This document shows, in pieces, positions 32,317 through 40,835 of a stretch of DNA of 64,000 bases; positions within the stretch are counted from its first letter, which is position 1; each line of letters begins with the position of its first letter. The translations under genes and the position numbers were made by a program. The notes below the pieces were generated by a model. That model had not been told where the DNA came from. It made no database searches and worked only from the letters and a program-made list of their open reading frames with translations. This stretch comes from DASSFG01 sp035547915 (GTDB lineage Bacteria; Planctomycetota; Planctomycetia; Pirellulales; JAICIG01): positions 1-64,000 of the forward strand of contig DASZTS010000111.1 in assembly GCA_035547915.1 (NCBI GenBank), written 5' to 3'.

Positions 32317-33357
32317 ATGGTGCGGGTCGGCATTTTAGGGGTCGGGTTCATGGGCATGATCCACTACCTGGCCTACAAGCACGTGCCGGGGGCGAAAGTG
32401 GCGGCGATCTCGACCCGCGACAAAAAAAAGCTGGCCGGCGATTGGCGCGGCATCCAGGGGAACTTTGGTCCGCCCGGCGAAATGATGGATCTTGGTTCGA
32501 TCGCCCGTTACGAGAACTGGCACGATTTGATCGCCGATCCCAAGATCGATCTGGTCGATGTCTGTCTGCCGCCCAAACTGCACGCCGAGGTGAGCGAGGC
32601 AGCCTTACGGGCCGGCAAACACGTGATCTGCGAGAAGCCGATCGCGCTGGCCACGGCCGAGGCCAAACGGATGGTCAAAGCCGCCGCGCAAGCGCAACGC
32701 CTGCTGCTGATCGCGCACGTGTTGCCCTTCGTACCGGAATTCGCATTCGTGCGCGAGGCCGCCGCGAGTGGGAAGTACGGCAAGCTGCTCGGCGGCCATT
32801 TCAAGCGGATCATCGCCGACCCACTCTGGTTGAAGGATTTTTACGATCCGCGGAGCGTGGGTGGCCCTGTCGTGGACCTGCACATCCACGATGCTCACTT
32901 CATTCGGCTACTGTGGGGCATGCCCAAGACGGTGCAGAGTTCCGGTCGACGCCGCGGCGACGTCGTCGAGTTCATCAACACACAGTTCGTCTACGACACG
33001 GACACGCTGGTCACCGCGGCCAGCGGCATCGTGCATCAGCAGGGGCGTAGTTTCACGCACGGTTTCGAGGTCTATTTCGAGCGGGCCACGGTAACCTTCG
33101 ATTCGTCGGTGCTGGAGGGCCAGCCGGTCGTGAGCATGCCGCTCACGGTGCTCACCGCGCGCGGCAAAGTCGAGCATCCGAAGCTTCGCGAAGCCGATCC
33201 CTTCGCAGCCGAGCTGACCGACGCCGTCAAAGCCGTCCGTTCCGGAAAGCCGTCGGCTCTCTTGGCCGGCGATCTGGCGCTCGACGCGCTCGCGCTCTGC
33301 CATAAAGAGACCGAGTCGGCGTTGAAGGGGAAAGTCGTAAAGATGCCGTCCGCGTAG
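32317..33357 (+). CDS. Gfo/Idh/MocA-family NAD(P)-dependent oxidoreductase
   Basis: A 346-residue sugar-type dehydrogenase: Rossmann start 'VGILGVGFMGMIHYLAY', the 'DVCLPPKLHAEVSEAALRAGKHVICEKPIAL' region with the conserved E-K-P lysine, and 'GGPVVDLHIHDAHFIRLLWG' with the catalytic Asp/His pair. AGAGGT upstream supports ATG 32317. It probably oxidises or reduces a sugar or sugar acid. The GH88 gene follows after 27 bases, so the pair likely acts in uronic-acid polysaccharide breakdown (inference). Confidence 0.9.
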   Translation: MVRVGILGVGFMGMIHYLAYKHVPGAKVAAISTRDKKKLAGDWRGIQGNFGPPGEMMDLGSIARYENWHDLIADPKIDLVDVCLPPKLHAEVSEAALRAGKHVICEKPIALATAEAKRMVKAAAQAQRLLLIAHVLPFVPEFAFVREAAASGKYGKLLGGHFKRIIADPLWLKDFYDPRSVGGPVVDLHIHDAHFIRLLWGMPKTVQSSGRRRGDVVEFINTQFVYDTDTLVTAASGIVHQQGRSFTHGFEVYFERATVTFDSSVLEGQPVVSMPLTVLTARGKVEHPKLREADPFAAELTDAVKAVRSGKPSALLAGDLALDALALCHKETESALKGKVVKMPSA

Positions 33358-33384
33358 CTCCTCGACGGCGGTTTGGCCCAACTT

Positions 33385-34536
33385 ATGGACCAGGCAAAGC
33401 AATCCGATCCGATCAACGAAGATCGCCTGGCACGTTTTGCGCGTGCGCTCGATTTTGCGCAGCGGCAAGTGGCGGCAACGATCGAGCGCACTCCCGATTA
33501 CTTTCCGATCTACACGGTCGGTGGGCGCTGGCACCACGCGGGCGAACTGTGGACCGACTGGACCGGCGGCTTTTTTGCCGGTTCGATGTGGAAGTTCTTC
33601 GAGCAAACGGGCGATGCGACGTGGCGGCGCTCGGCCGAACACTATTCGCGGCTGCTCGAGCACCGGCAATACGATCGGAACGTTCACGATCTCGGCTTCA
33701 TCTTCTTGAACACCTACCGGCCCTGGTACGAGCGGTCGGGCGAGGAATCTTTGCGACAGGTGCTCGTGCAGGCCGGCCAGACGCTCTCGCTGCGATTCAT
33801 GCAGGCTGGCCAATACTTGCGGTCGTTCATCGGCCCGGAGTCGCTGTTCATCGACATCATGATGAACGTGCCCCTCATCTTCTACGCCGCCCAACTCGGC
33901 GGCGACTCCGAACTGGAGCGAATCGGCCTGGCCCACTGTCGCACCACGCGCGATCGCCTCGTACGAGACGACGGCTCGACCGCACACGAGGGGGTTTTCG
34001 ACGTCGCGACGGGCAAGTTCCTGCGGCAAGACACGCATCAGGGCTGGCGGCCCGACAGCGCCTGGGCGCGTGGCCTGGCTTGGTCGCTGTACGGATTCAG
34101 CCAGGTCTATGCGTTGACGCAGCAAGGGGAGTTTCTCGCAGTCGCCGAACGAAACGCCGACTTTTGGTTAAAACATCTGCCCGCCGACGGGATCCCTTAT
34201 TGGGACTTCTCCGCCGATCTCTCGCAGCCGCTTCCGTGGGGACCACAAAAAGATAGTTCTGCCGCCGCTATTGCCGCGAGTGGTCTTTTGGATCTTGCAA
34301 AGCAGACGCCATCTTCTGAACGGTCGTCTGCCTACCGACAGCAGGCGCTGGCGATGCTCGATCTGCTGGCCGAGCCGGACTATCTGGCGATCGACACGCC
34401 CGCTTGGGAAGGCGTGCTCAAGCACGGGGTCTACCATACCGGCAAGGGGTTGGGCGTCGATGAATCGGTCATGTGGGGCGATTTTTTCCTCGTCGAGGCG
34501 ATTTGCAAGATCATCGACGAAGCAAAAGCAGGGTAG
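33385..34536 (+). CDS. GH88 unsaturated glucuronyl hydrolase
   Basis: A 383-residue (alpha/alpha)6-barrel glycoside hydrolase of family GH88 (UGL), which removes the unsaturated uronic acid left by polysaccharide lyases. The two key aspartates are visible: Asp102 in 'NVHDLGFIFLNTY' and Asp157 in 'LFIDIMMNVPLIFYAA'. 'QGWRPDSAWARGLAWSLYGF' and 'GVLKHGVYHTGKGLGVDESVMWGDFFLVEA' are also typical. No signal peptide is seen, so the enzyme acts inside the cell. ATG 33385 is chosen over a TTG at 33373. Together with the preceding oxidoreductase it forms a small catabolic operon. Confidence 0.92.
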   Translation: MDQAKQSDPINEDRLARFARALDFAQRQVAATIERTPDYFPIYTVGGRWHHAGELWTDWTGGFFAGSMWKFFEQTGDATWRRSAEHYSRLLEHRQYDRNVHDLGFIFLNTYRPWYERSGEESLRQVLVQAGQTLSLRFMQAGQYLRSFIGPESLFIDIMMNVPLIFYAAQLGGDSELERIGLAHCRTTRDRLVRDDGSTAHEGVFDVATGKFLRQDTHQGWRPDSAWARGLAWSLYGFSQVYALTQQGEFLAVAERNADFWLKHLPADGIPYWDFSADLSQPLPWGPQKDSSAAAIAASGLLDLAKQTPSSERSSAYRQQALAMLDLLAEPDYLAIDTPAWEGVLKHGVYHTGKGLGVDESVMWGDFFLVEAICKIIDEAKAG

Positions 34537-34628
34537 GAGAAGGCTGCATCGCCGCGATAGAATGACGTTCTGCGTGCCTCGTTCAACGTTTTTTCGTCCA
34601 GATCGATCGCCAAGACTCAAGTATTTGT

Positions 34629-35762
34629 ATGGAACTTCCTCGTAACCATACCCGCGCCGTTCGTATCGGTTCGGTCACCATCGGCGACAACCAGCCGGTG
34701 GCCGTGCAGAGCATGACGGCCACGCACACGCAAGATATCGACGCCACGGTCAAGCAAGTCAATGCCCTCGTCGAGGCCGGCGCCGATGTGATCCGCATCG
34801 CCGTCGATAGCACGAAGGATGCCGAGGCACTCGCCGAGATCCGCAAGCAGACCAACGGCAATCTCTCGGTCGATTTGCAAGAAAACTATCGACTGGCCTC
34901 GCTCGTCGCTCCGCACGTCGACAAGGTGCGCTACAACCCGGGTCACCTCTACCACCACGAGCGGTCCAAGCCCTGGCAGGAAAAGGTACGCTTCCTGGCC
35001 GGCGTGGCGGCTGAGAACGACTGTGCGATGCGCGTCGGCGTGAACTGCGGCTCGGTCGACCCGGCCAAACGCGATCAGTACTCGGCCGACGACTCGATCA
35101 CTCCCATGTTGGAAAGCGCCCTGGAGCACTGCGAGTTCCTCGACTCCATCGGCTTCACGCGCTACTGCGTGTCGCTCAAGGATTCCGATCCCAAGAAGGT
35201 GATCGAGGTCAACCGCCGCTTTGCGGACGCACGGCCCGACGTGCCGTTGCACCTGGGCGTGACCGAGGCGGGGATGCCGCCCGACGGCATCATCAAGACG
35301 CGTATTGCCTTTGAACAGTTGATCAGCCGCGGCATCGGCGACACGATTCGTGTCTCGCTCACGGTGCCCAACTCGCGCAAGCCCGAAGAGATTGCCGCCG
35401 GCCGGCAGATTCTCTCCGACATCGCCGCCGGCCGCGTGCGCAGCGTGGTCGATTATGGTCTATCGACCTTGAACATCATCAGTTGCCCGAGTTGCTCACG
35501 TGTCGAAAACGAGGCCTTCATCGAATTGGCGCAGCAAGTGAAGGAGATGACGGCCTACGCGAGCGAACACTCCATCACGATCGCAGTGATGGGGTGCCGT
35601 GTGAACGGACCGGGCGAGACCGACGATGCCGACCTGGGGCTGTGGTGCGGTCCCAATAACGTGAATCTCAAGCGAGGTAGCGAGGAGTTGGGAGCCTTCC
35701 CCTACGACGCCATCCTCCCCCGTCTGAAGCAAGAACTCGACAGCCTTATCGCCGCGCGGTAG
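34629..35762 (+). CDS. ispG: 4-hydroxy-3-methylbut-2-enyl diphosphate synthase (IspG/GcpE)
   Basis: The penultimate step of the MEP isoprenoid pathway: converts MEcPP to HMBPP with a 4Fe-4S cluster. The 377-residue protein has 'RAVRIGSVTIGDNQPVAVQSMT', 'VDLQENYRLA', and the cluster cysteines in 'IISCPSCSRVENEAF' and 'IAVMGCRVNGPGE'. It is the short bacterial form, without the plant/Chlamydia insertion. ATG 34629. It stands alone, 92 bases after GH88. No terminator could be identified after it. Confidence 0.96.
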   Translation: MELPRNHTRAVRIGSVTIGDNQPVAVQSMTATHTQDIDATVKQVNALVEAGADVIRIAVDSTKDAEALAEIRKQTNGNLSVDLQENYRLASLVAPHVDKVRYNPGHLYHHERSKPWQEKVRFLAGVAAENDCAMRVGVNCGSVDPAKRDQYSADDSITPMLESALEHCEFLDSIGFTRYCVSLKDSDPKKVIEVNRRFADARPDVPLHLGVTEAGMPPDGIIKTRIAFEQLISRGIGDTIRVSLTVPNSRKPEEIAAGRQILSDIAAGRVRSVVDYGLSTLNIISCPSCSRVENEAFIELAQQVKEMTAYASEHSITIAVMGCRVNGPGETDDADLGLWCGPNNVNLKRGSEELGAFPYDAILPRLKQELDSLIAAR

Positions 35763-35905
35763 CCGGTAGGCTTGCGCGCAACGCGGGTTGAAGACTACTC
35801 TCACCGGGTGGGCTGGTCCCCGGCCTCATGGACCGTCGCTGGCCGCCACTGGCGTTGCAAATCGTTGGTTCTTAATGTGTTATGTTCGATGCCGAGAAAA
35901 TCGAG

Positions 35906-35928
35906 TGCTAGCATCTGAAATGCTAGCA
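35906..35928 (+). repeat. Perfect inverted repeat in an otherwise gene-free gap
   Basis: TGCTAGCAT (35906-35914) pairs with ATGCTAGCA (35920-35928) around a CTGAA loop. Each arm contains the 8-base palindrome TGCTAGCA, so the site is both a hairpin and a direct repeat of palindromes 15 bases apart. It is about 95 bases before a small gene and could be a regulator-binding site. Confidence 0.55.
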
Positions 35929-36022
35929 TTCCACCCGCACGAACCATTACAATCACGTCGCTGGAACAGATAATCGAAAGCCGAATGGACCACACAATCG
36001 GTGTCGCGCAAGGAGAAGGACG

Positions 36023-36226
36023 ATGAGTGCGACGAAAAGAGCTTCGATTCTGCAAACGCTGGAATTAGACGCCGCCATAATCGAGTCGCTGCCGGAGCCT
36101 GTCCTTTCTGAGCTGATCGGGTTTATCGAATATGATAATCGACTCGATCGCGAAGAAATCGACGCCGATGACTCCGTTGGGCAGGCGGCCTGCTGTCCCG
36201 CTTCGGCAACCTGGCCAGACGACTGA
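36023..36226 (+). CDS. Small hypothetical protein (67 aa)
   Basis: A 67-residue acidic protein beginning M-S-A-T-K-R and containing 'LELDAAIIESLPEPVLSELIGFIEYDNRLDREEID', two predicted amphipathic helices. A strong AAGGAG lies about nine bases before the ATG, so it is likely translated. After residue ~53 the frame ends in a Cys/Pro-rich stretch, while frame +2 from 36184 continues with helix-like sequence (L-L-S-R-F-G-N-L-A-R-R-L-T-V-G-Q) to about 36430; a frameshift may have shortened the gene. The upstream inverted repeat may control it. An antitoxin-like role is possible but unsupported. Confidence 0.45.
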   Translation: MSATKRASILQTLELDAAIIESLPEPVLSELIGFIEYDNRLDREEIDADDSVGQAACCPASATWPDD

Positions 36227-36432
36227 CGGTCGGACAGCTCAACGACATGACTCGTGAGAGCGCACGAACGGCAGCTCGCGCGAGGATCGATGGCCGACAG
36301 GCATCTTTCAATGCCGATTCGTGTCAACGCGGCCTGAACCTCAACTTCGCGCTTCGGCCGGCTCACTGTAGCTTGGATTGTGCGCGTCCGCGTTTCGCCA
36401 TTTTTGCACGGCAATTCAGACAGCAACGCTAA

Positions 36433-37413
36433 ATGATTACGCTCGTAACGGGCGCGACGGGGCTCGTGGGCAATAACGTCGTTCGCCTGCTCCTTGACCG
36501 TGGCCATGCGGTGCGCGTATTCGGCCGGAACGGGAGCGGCGCCAAACCACTGGGCGGGCTCGACGTCCAGCACGCTACCGGCGACATCTGTGATCTCGAA
36601 TCGCTCCGCCGTGCTTGCCAGGGCGTGAATCGCGTGGTTCATGCGGCGGCTAGGGTACATATCGGCTGGAGCGGCCTGGACGAGCAGCGCGCCGTCAACG
36701 TGGAGGGAACTCGCAACGTCGCCCTGGCGGCCCGTGAGACGGGCGCGCGCTTGGTGCACGTTTCCACCGTCGATACAGTCGGTCGGGGTAGCCGTGCATG
36801 CCCCGCCGATGAGGAGACTCCGCTCGGCCAACACGTCGACTGCCCCTACGTCGTCACAAAACGCGAGGCCGAGAACGTCGTCCTCGGCCTCGTGAGCGAT
36901 GGTCTGGACGCGGTCGTCGTGAATCCCGCGTTCATGCTCGGCCCCTGGGATTGGAAGCCTTCGAGCGGCCGCATGTTGCTGGCGGTGGGCCGCGGGCGAG
37001 GTCTCGTAGCCCCGCCGGGGGGTAACGACTTCTGCGATGTTCGCGATGTGGCGGCCGGCATCTTGCAGGCGGCCGATCGGGGCGTCACCGGTCGGCGTTA
37101 CATTCTCGGAGGTGAGCCGCTTTCCTATTTCGAGGCCTGGACGCTGTTCGCCGAAATTACGGGGAAGCGCCCGCCCTTCCGCATCATGCGCGTTCCTGTC
37201 CTGCGCACTCTGGGCGCTTTTGGCAGCCTGTGGGGACGCCTTACGGGACGCGAGCCCGATTTGAATACCGCTACCGCCGCCATCTCGATGATGGAGCACC
37301 ATTTTTCCTCGGCACGGGCCACGGCTGAGTTGGACTACCGGCCACGTTCGGCACGCGAAGCCACGCGCGCCGCTTGGGATTGGTTCTTGCAATACGGGTA
37401 CGCCGCGCGTTAG
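36433..37413 (+). CDS. NAD-dependent epimerase/dehydratase (extended SDR)
   Basis: A 326-residue extended short-chain dehydrogenase: dinucleotide loop 'VTGATGLVGNNVVRLL', 'VVHAAARVHIGWSG', 'NVEGTRNVALAARETGARLVHVSTVDTVG', and the active-site 'CPYVVTKREAE' (Tyr-x3-Lys). The sequence most resembles the dihydroflavonol reductase-like/hopanoid-associated sugar epimerase (HpnA) branch; the exact substrate is not predictable. ATG 36433 begins the family homology. No hopanoid genes are adjacent. Confidence 0.85.
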   Translation: MITLVTGATGLVGNNVVRLLLDRGHAVRVFGRNGSGAKPLGGLDVQHATGDICDLESLRRACQGVNRVVHAAARVHIGWSGLDEQRAVNVEGTRNVALAARETGARLVHVSTVDTVGRGSRACPADEETPLGQHVDCPYVVTKREAENVVLGLVSDGLDAVVVNPAFMLGPWDWKPSSGRMLLAVGRGRGLVAPPGGNDFCDVRDVAAGILQAADRGVTGRRYILGGEPLSYFEAWTLFAEITGKRPPFRIMRVPVLRTLGAFGSLWGRLTGREPDLNTATAAISMMEHHFSSARATAELDYRPRSAREATRAAWDWFLQYGYAAR

Positions 37414-37534
37414 CCGTCATTACCCATCTTTCCCATCTGTTCGGCAATATCGCGACAAGCCGAAGATTTCTTACAGCCGGAAACGCTGGTACGGCGATGA
37501 CTCCTGAGTATCGGCGAGATCTTTCGGGGGGAAG

Positions 37535-39112
37535 ATGCGGCACTGGTTTCACGCCAGCTTGGTGTTAGTCATCGCGTCGGCAGCGCACGGGTGCGCGCAT
37601 CACGGCCGGCGCGGCGGGGGGCAAAGCAGCGCCACACCCTTGGAGGCCGTTCTACCTCCAACGCGAGTGCAACCGCTTCCGTTGGACGACTCTTTGGTGG
37701 GCACGCTCAGCGACGTCGAGGGCGTTCTCCAGCCGTCGTTTCGACACCCGGCCGAGTACCGCGCCCTGTCGCCCGAGCAATGTCAGTGCCTCGCGGTGAA
37801 AGCGTCGTCGGAGGGGAACAGCCTGGCCGCCGAACGACGCGCATTGTTGGCTACGGCCTCGCACCACGGCCTTACGCAAGAGGAACGGCTGAAGGTACAG
37901 GTGCTTTGGGCCAGCGAGTTGGAAGCTCGCAACCGCTCCGCCGCGGCGGCATTGACGACCTACTATCACATTGCGCAGGCGGAAGCGAACCGCCCCATAC
38001 TGGCCCGTAGCTTGCACGAACTCGACGACGCTCTGGCCAACGTGGCTCGCATGCGCGCGCAAGGTATGCAGATCCCCTTCGACGACGGCGAACTGGAACG
38101 TCAGCGACTGGGAGTGCTCGACCGGCAGCTCAAGCTCATCAGCCAACTCGATCAACTCAACGCCGAGCTCGTGCAGCGTCTCGGTCTGAGCACCGCGGAG
38201 GTCAGGCCGCGAATCTGGCCCACTGCCGATTTCACCGTAAACGTTGCGCCGACCGATATCGACTTGGCGGTAGGGGTGGGCATATCGAGTCGGCCCGAGC
38301 TCCAGTTATTGCGGTCACTCAAGTCGTCGTTGAAGGCACGGAACGTGGCCGTCACTCGCGATGTTGTCGGCGGAGCCGGTGCGCTCATCGGCTCGCAAAG
38401 CAAGTTCACGGGCATGGTATCCCTCTTGCGGGTCCGCGAGCTGATCGGTCAATGCTGTTCGAACCACCGCGAACTTCCTACGCGGCAGCGGCAGTTGGCC
38501 GAATACTACGATCGGCGACAGCGCGAGGTGACGACGGAGATTCAACAGGCGGTGCTCGAAGTCGAGTCGAGCTTGCGGCGGATCGCGGTGGAGAAGCAGG
38601 CCGTGATCGCCTGGCGTACCGAGATCGATCGGCTTGCCAAGAAGAGCCAGATCGATCAGGCAACGTTCCTCGACAGCAGCCGCGCCCGGTTGAAACGGTT
38701 GCAGGCGGAGAGCGACGAGATCGAACAGATCATTGCCTGGAAGATCGCGCTGGTGAAGGTCAAGGAAGGGCAGGGCATGCTCGTGAACGAGTGCCTTGCG
38801 AACGGTTGCAAGTTCCTCGACTATCCGGTCGTCCACGAAACGGGCGGCGGGCCGCTAAGCGAACTCATCGTTCCAGAGGATCCCTTGCCCGAGCCGGAGG
38901 GCAACGAATCGGATGGTCCGTCGCTCTCGCCGCCGGCGGCCGAAGCGGAAGGGATTTTGCCGCCCATGCTCCCGCGGCCACCCACGTCCCGAAGATCGAT
39001 CGTGATGCGACTCCTGCAACCGAAGGAGGATGATGCGGAATCCGCACCTCCCGACGTGGCCGTCGAGCCACCTTCGCCGCCCGAGGATCGGACCGGCAGC
39101 GCGCCGGAATGA
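37535..39112 (+). CDS. TolC-like outer-membrane lipoprotein
   Basis: A 525-residue lipoprotein: signal 'LVLVIASAAHGC' puts the lipid on Cys20. Long helical, coiled-coil stretches ('LERQRLGVLDRQLKLISQLDQLNAELVQRL', 'VEVESSLRRIAVEKQAVIAWRTEIDRL') match the outer-membrane efflux (OEP/TolC) fold as seen in planctomycetes. The C-terminal ~90 residues are Pro/Glu-rich and disordered. It would form the outer channel of an efflux or secretion system. No membrane-fusion or inner-membrane partner adjoins it. ATG 37535. Confidence 0.72.
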   Translation: MRHWFHASLVLVIASAAHGCAHHGRRGGGQSSATPLEAVLPPTRVQPLPLDDSLVGTLSDVEGVLQPSFRHPAEYRALSPEQCQCLAVKASSEGNSLAAERRALLATASHHGLTQEERLKVQVLWASELEARNRSAAAALTTYYHIAQAEANRPILARSLHELDDALANVARMRAQGMQIPFDDGELERQRLGVLDRQLKLISQLDQLNAELVQRLGLSTAEVRPRIWPTADFTVNVAPTDIDLAVGVGISSRPELQLLRSLKSSLKARNVAVTRDVVGGAGALIGSQSKFTGMVSLLRVRELIGQCCSNHRELPTRQRQLAEYYDRRQREVTTEIQQAVLEVESSLRRIAVEKQAVIAWRTEIDRLAKKSQIDQATFLDSSRARLKRLQAESDEIEQIIAWKIALVKVKEGQGMLVNECLANGCKFLDYPVVHETGGGPLSELIVPEDPLPEPEGNESDGPSLSPPAAEAEGILPPMLPRPPTSRRSIVMRLLQPKEDDAESAPPDVAVEPPSPPEDRTGSAPE

Positions 39113-39131
39113 TCAACCAACGATCCGCCGG

Positions 39132-40208
39132 TCATGATGCGGGTGGAAACCCACAAGCCCGCAACCGCCGCTTGGCAGCCGGCGACATCAGGAAGTCGAG
39201 CACGTTCTGGGCCTGTTCGACCGACCGGGCGCTCTCGGTCACCGCGGCCCAGTATTCCGCCACGTGCGCCTTCGAACGGGGCCGCAATAGTATGCGCATG
39301 GCGTTCGACATGACCGCATCGCTCGTATAGACCAGGCCAACCTCGGCTCCGCCCGCTTCCAGGGCCGCCAACACGCCGCGCGAGCTGTCGGCCAGCACCA
39401 AGCGGTTTTGCAAGCCTTCGGCCACACCGATCTGTGCGAGATAGCGGTGCGTGTAGCTGCCGAGAGGCGATTCGGGATCGGCCAGCGCGATGCGGCCGAT
39501 CTCCGGACGCAACAGATCTTGGGGACGCCGCAGCACGATGCTCGCAGAGACCGGCGCGATTACCGCAAGTCCGTTGCGGGCCAGCAAGCGTGGGCTGTGG
39601 CTTCGACAGACGCCGGCTTGCTGCAACCGCCCGACTTGTGCCGCGTCGGCCGAGATGAACAGATCGCAGGCCGCGCCGCCCATGATCTGGTCGGCCAGCT
39701 CATTCGAGGCCCCATAGATGACGCGGACGCGGGATGTCGGTTGTCGCAAGGCGTAGTCGGCCAACAATTGCCCCAGCGCTCCTTCCAGACTGATCGCCGC
39801 GGCCACGTGCGTCGCCACGACTCGGTCGCCGACAGAGACGACGCGCGGCAGGATCTGCTCCGCCGCGGTCTGCATCTCCTGTTGCACTTGGCGGAACAAC
39901 GCAACGGCTTGCCGGCCAAGCTCGGTCAGATGTGCTCCGCCCCCGTGGCTGCCGCCGACCGCACTCTCCACGAGCGGTCTGCCAGCCGCCTCGTTCACGC
40001 TTTGCACGAGCAACCAGGCACGACGGTAAGACATGCCGATCTGCCGCGCCGCCGCGCTGATGCTGCGCCAGCGTTCGATCGCTTCGAGCAACTCCAGCCT
40101 ACCCGGACCGAGCAACGGCTTACCGTCGCGCTCCGCCCAGACCCGAAAGCGTATCGACCAGTCGTTCTTCCACGAAGGAGAATCCGGAATGTGACTTGGA
40201 CGCGTCAT
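39132..40208 (-). CDS. ModE-type HTH fused to a ModA-like molybdate-binding domain
   Basis: A 358-residue two-domain protein. Residues ~30-110 are a LysR/ModE winged helix-turn-helix ('LELLEAIERWRSISAAARQIGMSYRRAWLLVQSVNEAAGRPLVE' in pieces). Residues ~120-350 match the periplasmic molybdate-binding ModA: 'GALGQLLADY', 'YGASNELADQIMGGAACDLFISADAAQVGRLQQAGV', 'LADPESPLGSYTHRYL'. There is no signal peptide, so the binding domain is intracellular and probably serves as a sensor in place of the usual TOBE domain of ModE. It would regulate by molybdate or a similar oxyanion. The gene overlaps the NYN RNase gene by ATGA. Confidence 0.78.
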   Translation of the reverse strand: MTRPSHIPDSPSWKNDWSIRFRVWAERDGKPLLGPGRLELLEAIERWRSISAAARQIGMSYRRAWLLVQSVNEAAGRPLVESAVGGSHGGGAHLTELGRQAVALFRQVQQEMQTAAEQILPRVVSVGDRVVATHVAAAISLEGALGQLLADYALRQPTSRVRVIYGASNELADQIMGGAACDLFISADAAQVGRLQQAGVCRSHSPRLLARNGLAVIAPVSASIVLRRPQDLLRPEIGRIALADPESPLGSYTHRYLAQIGVAEGLQNRLVLADSSRGVLAALEAGGAEVGLVYTSDAVMSNAMRILLRPRSKAHVAEYWAAVTESARSVEQAQNVLDFLMSPAAKRRLRACGFPPAS

Positions 40209-40774
40209 TCTTCGACGTCTTCGCCATAGCCCGCTGGAAAGATCTCGCCTCCATCGACTTCCTCATCCCCGTCGCCCTGTTCGTCGTCGAACTGAGCTAA
40301 CCAGAATTCGACCTCGCCACTGGCAGGTGTCACCGGCTTGGTGAAAGCGGACGGCGCGGGGGCCTCCTTGGCGCCCCGCTTACGGACCATCTCGGCGTAC
40401 CATTGGTCGCTATCGACCGACCGCGCGCGACGGCGGCGAGCCGCACGTTGCACACGATGATCGCTCGATACGACCAACAGCCGTCGCGGAGCACTCGTGG
40501 CGCGGATCAATTCTTCGATCAATTCGTCGGCCGATTCGTATCCGGCGGCGAACAGCACCGTTATTTCGCGATGTACCAGGCGGCGCGGCAAGCCAGGCGG
40601 CGCCTGTCGGGCGTCGAATACGACCGTGGTGGTCGATAGGTCGGTCGGGGCGACGGATTCGGCCACGAAGTTTAATAACGCTAGTCGCGATCGCTCGAAG
40701 CCGCCCGGCCCACGGCCCCGGCCAAAAATGCCTGATGCGTGCATCAGGTTGTAGCCGTCGATGATGAGGACCAT
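40205..40774 (-). CDS. NYN-domain (YacP-like) ribonuclease
   Basis: A 189-residue protein with the PIN/NYN fold: 'VLIIDGYNLMHASGIFGRG' at the N-terminus and further acidic residues in 'TVVFDARQAPPGLP', 'ESADELIEELIRAT', 'LLVVSSDHRVQRAARRRRA'. YacP-like NYN proteins are predicted or shown endoribonucleases acting on RNA in translation or decay. The last ~35 residues are very acidic. ATG 40774. It is the first gene of a two-gene operon with the ModE-ModA fusion; the functional link is unclear. Confidence 0.82.
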   Translation of the reverse strand: MVLIIDGYNLMHASGIFGRGRGPGGFERSRLALLNFVAESVAPTDLSTTTVVFDARQAPPGLPRRLVHREITVLFAAGYESADELIEELIRATSAPRRLLVVSSDHRVQRAARRRRARSVDSDQWYAEMVRKRGAKEAPAPSAFTKPVTPASGEVEFWLAQFDDEQGDGDEEVDGGEIFPAGYGEDVEE

Positions 40775-40835
40775 TGATCGATGTGTGCTCGGGCTGCCGT
40801 AGCCCTCTCCCCAGCAGCAGTGATATGAATCTGGA

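Noticed and set aside
35953..37392. A 479-residue minus-strand frame opposite the epimerase gene
   Set aside because: It lies antisense to a clear SDR gene with a Rossmann motif, has no ribosome site and shows a His/Ala/Arg composition typical of GC-rich shadow frames.
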